This document shows, in pieces, positions 63,296 through 64,000 of a stretch of 64,000 bases of DNA; the stretch's first letter is position 1, and each line of letters starts with the position of its first letter. The position numbers were made by a program, and so were the translations under genes. The notes beneath the pieces were generated by a model, which was not told where the DNA came from, searched no databases, and saw only the letters and a list, made by a program, of their open reading frames with translations. Source of the DNA: Phytohabitans rumicis (GTDB taxonomy: Bacteria; Actinomycetota; Actinomycetes; Mycobacteriales; Micromonosporaceae). The stretch spans positions 1,612,001-1,676,000 of the forward strand of contig NZ_BLPG01000001.1 of assembly GCF_011764445.1 (NCBI RefSeq), given 5' to 3'.

Positions 63296-64000
63296 CGTTC
63301 GAGCTTTGCGGTCAGGTGTCCGGCGGCGATGACGGCCAACGCCACGGCCGTGGCCGTCGGGTTGCACGCTGTCGCGGTCGGGATGACGCCGTTGCCTCCG
63401 ATGTAGAGGTTGTGGAACCCCCACACGCGGCTGTGCGGGTCGCAGACGGATGCGCCGTCGTGGCTCTGTCCCATCCGTACGGTGCCTTGGTAGTGCAGCG
63501 AGCTGCCCGCCGGCAGCAGGCGTGGCTGGCTGCCGGGGAAGAAGTCGCCGACGGCTTCGGCCTGCGCGACCATGTCTCGCTTGGCCCGGGTGATGGTGGC
63601 CCGGTCACGCTCGGTCAGTCCATAGTGGATCGACATCCTGGGCATGCCGAAGTCGTCGAGGTCGGTGTCCGAGAACTCGACTCGGTCCTCAGGTCGGATC
63701 TCCTTGGTGGTGAACCGGCCCCAGGTCACGACCGGCCGGTCGAGAACAGCGGCACCCGGTACGTCGATTGGCGTGGTGCCGACCTGCATGACCTGGGTGT
63801 GGAAGGGGAAGTCCGGCTCGTGGAAAGGGATCCAGAGTACGCCGGTCAGCAGGTCCCGGCGGTCGGCCGTTTCGCGCGCCGGGCCGGGCGGCGTGGTGAC
63901 GCCGTTCTCGCGGAGCGCGAGGGCGCTGACGATCTGCGGTTGGTCGTTGAGGTGTTTCCCGAGGGCCGGTGGCCGGATGCCGGAGGCCCACAACAGCTGG
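63292..64000 (-). CDS. GMC-family oxidoreductase, C-terminal part (pyranose-oxidase-like; 5' end outside window)
   Basis: The last 235 or so residues of a glucose-methanol-choline oxidoreductase. The C-terminal substrate domain shows SSLHYQGTVRMG, with a candidate catalytic histidine, and NLYIGGNGVIPTATACNPT, with the paired asparagine. This His/Asn pair and the NGVIPT context resemble pyranose 2-oxidase and related bacterial glycoside 3-oxidases more than choline dehydrogenase. The FAD-binding N-terminus lies beyond 64000. It is the upstream partner of the ROK, maleylacetate reductase and dioxygenase genes, with overlapping ends. Confidence 0.75.
   Translation of the reverse strand, partial: QLLWASGIRPPALGKHLNDQPQIVSALALRENGVTTPPGPARETADRRDLLTGVLWIPFHEPDFPFHTQVMQVGTTPIDVPGAAVLDRPVVTWGRFTTKEIRPEDRVEFSDTDLDDFGMPRMSIHYGLTERDRATITRAKRDMVAQAEAVGDFFPGSQPRLLPAGSSLHYQGTVRMGQSHDGASVCDPHSRVWGFHNLYIGGNGVIPTATACNPTATAVALAVIAAGHLTAKLER

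Noticed and set aside
1-64000. tRNA, rRNA, CRISPR, riboswitch or phage genes
   Set aside because: I looked for tRNA-like cloverleaf ends, regularly spaced repeats, conserved leader folds and phage or integrase motifs and found none I could support.

Overview
This is a gene-dense, very GC-rich stretch with many GTG starts, 4-base start/stop overlaps (ATGA, GTGA), a CGNR zinc-finger remnant and numerous TetR, IclR, MarR and ROK regulators. That points to a soil actinomycete (Actinomycetota); I cannot name the genus. Nearly the whole window is a catabolic region for aromatic compounds.

Layout. (1) 1-5.9 kb: end of a CGNR protein, a two-component system, and an operon of an NRPS-like adenylating enzyme, a six-helix membrane oxidoreductase and an enoyl-CoA hydratase. 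The first two together resemble a split version of the fungal redox protein TmpL. (2) 5.9-23 kb, hydroxyquinol island A: a beta-ketoadipate tail (CoA transferase, thiolase), a HbpS/GlcG-like protein, a TetR regulator, a Rieske oxygenase with its reductase, NTF2-like proteins, an aldehyde dehydrogenase, maleylacetate reductase, hydroxyquinol 1,2-dioxygenase, a ThDP enzyme, a flavin monooxygenase, an IclR regulator and an MFS transporter. (3) 23-27.9 kb: a secreted lipocalin-like protein and a solute-binding protein next to a MarR regulator, then an SDR, a rhodanese and a TetR. (4) 28-34.3 kb: a ribose-type ABC importer flanked by an inverted pair of nearly identical TetR genes. (5) 34.4-53.7 kb: two ring-cleavage modules with FAH-family hydrolases, cupin, acyl-CoA synthetase, thioesterase, aldolase, extradiol dioxygenase, FAD hydroxylases, thiolase, homogentisate dioxygenase and fumarylacetoacetase. 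(6) 53.7-62.1 kb, hydroxyquinol island B: paralogues of most island A genes plus a benzoylformate-decarboxylase-like enzyme. (7) 62.1-64 kb: a ROK regulator and the end of a GMC oxidoreductase.

How it works together (inference). In both islands a flavin monooxygenase probably makes hydroxyquinol from a hydroxybenzoate. Hydroxyquinol dioxygenase opens the ring, maleylacetate reductase makes beta-ketoadipate, and CoA transferase plus thiolase yield acetyl-CoA and succinyl-CoA. Island B adds a 2-oxo-acid decarboxylase and an aldehyde dehydrogenase, so it may begin from an arylglyoxylate. Six related 17-bp palindromes (TGTTCRTT-N-AAYGAACA type) connect both islands, the MFS operon and the SDR to the IclR pair. 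A separate 18-bp site (ATACTAGACGTATCGTAT type) connects the ABC importer and the 34-46 kb genes to the TetR pair.

Caution. About 26 reading-frame breaks are visible. Almost all are explained by one missing base in or beside a G or C run, and the corrected lengths return to multiples of three. I read these as likely sequencing errors, so such genes are listed as single CDSs with the break positions stated. No tRNA, rRNA, CRISPR array or insertion sequence was seen.
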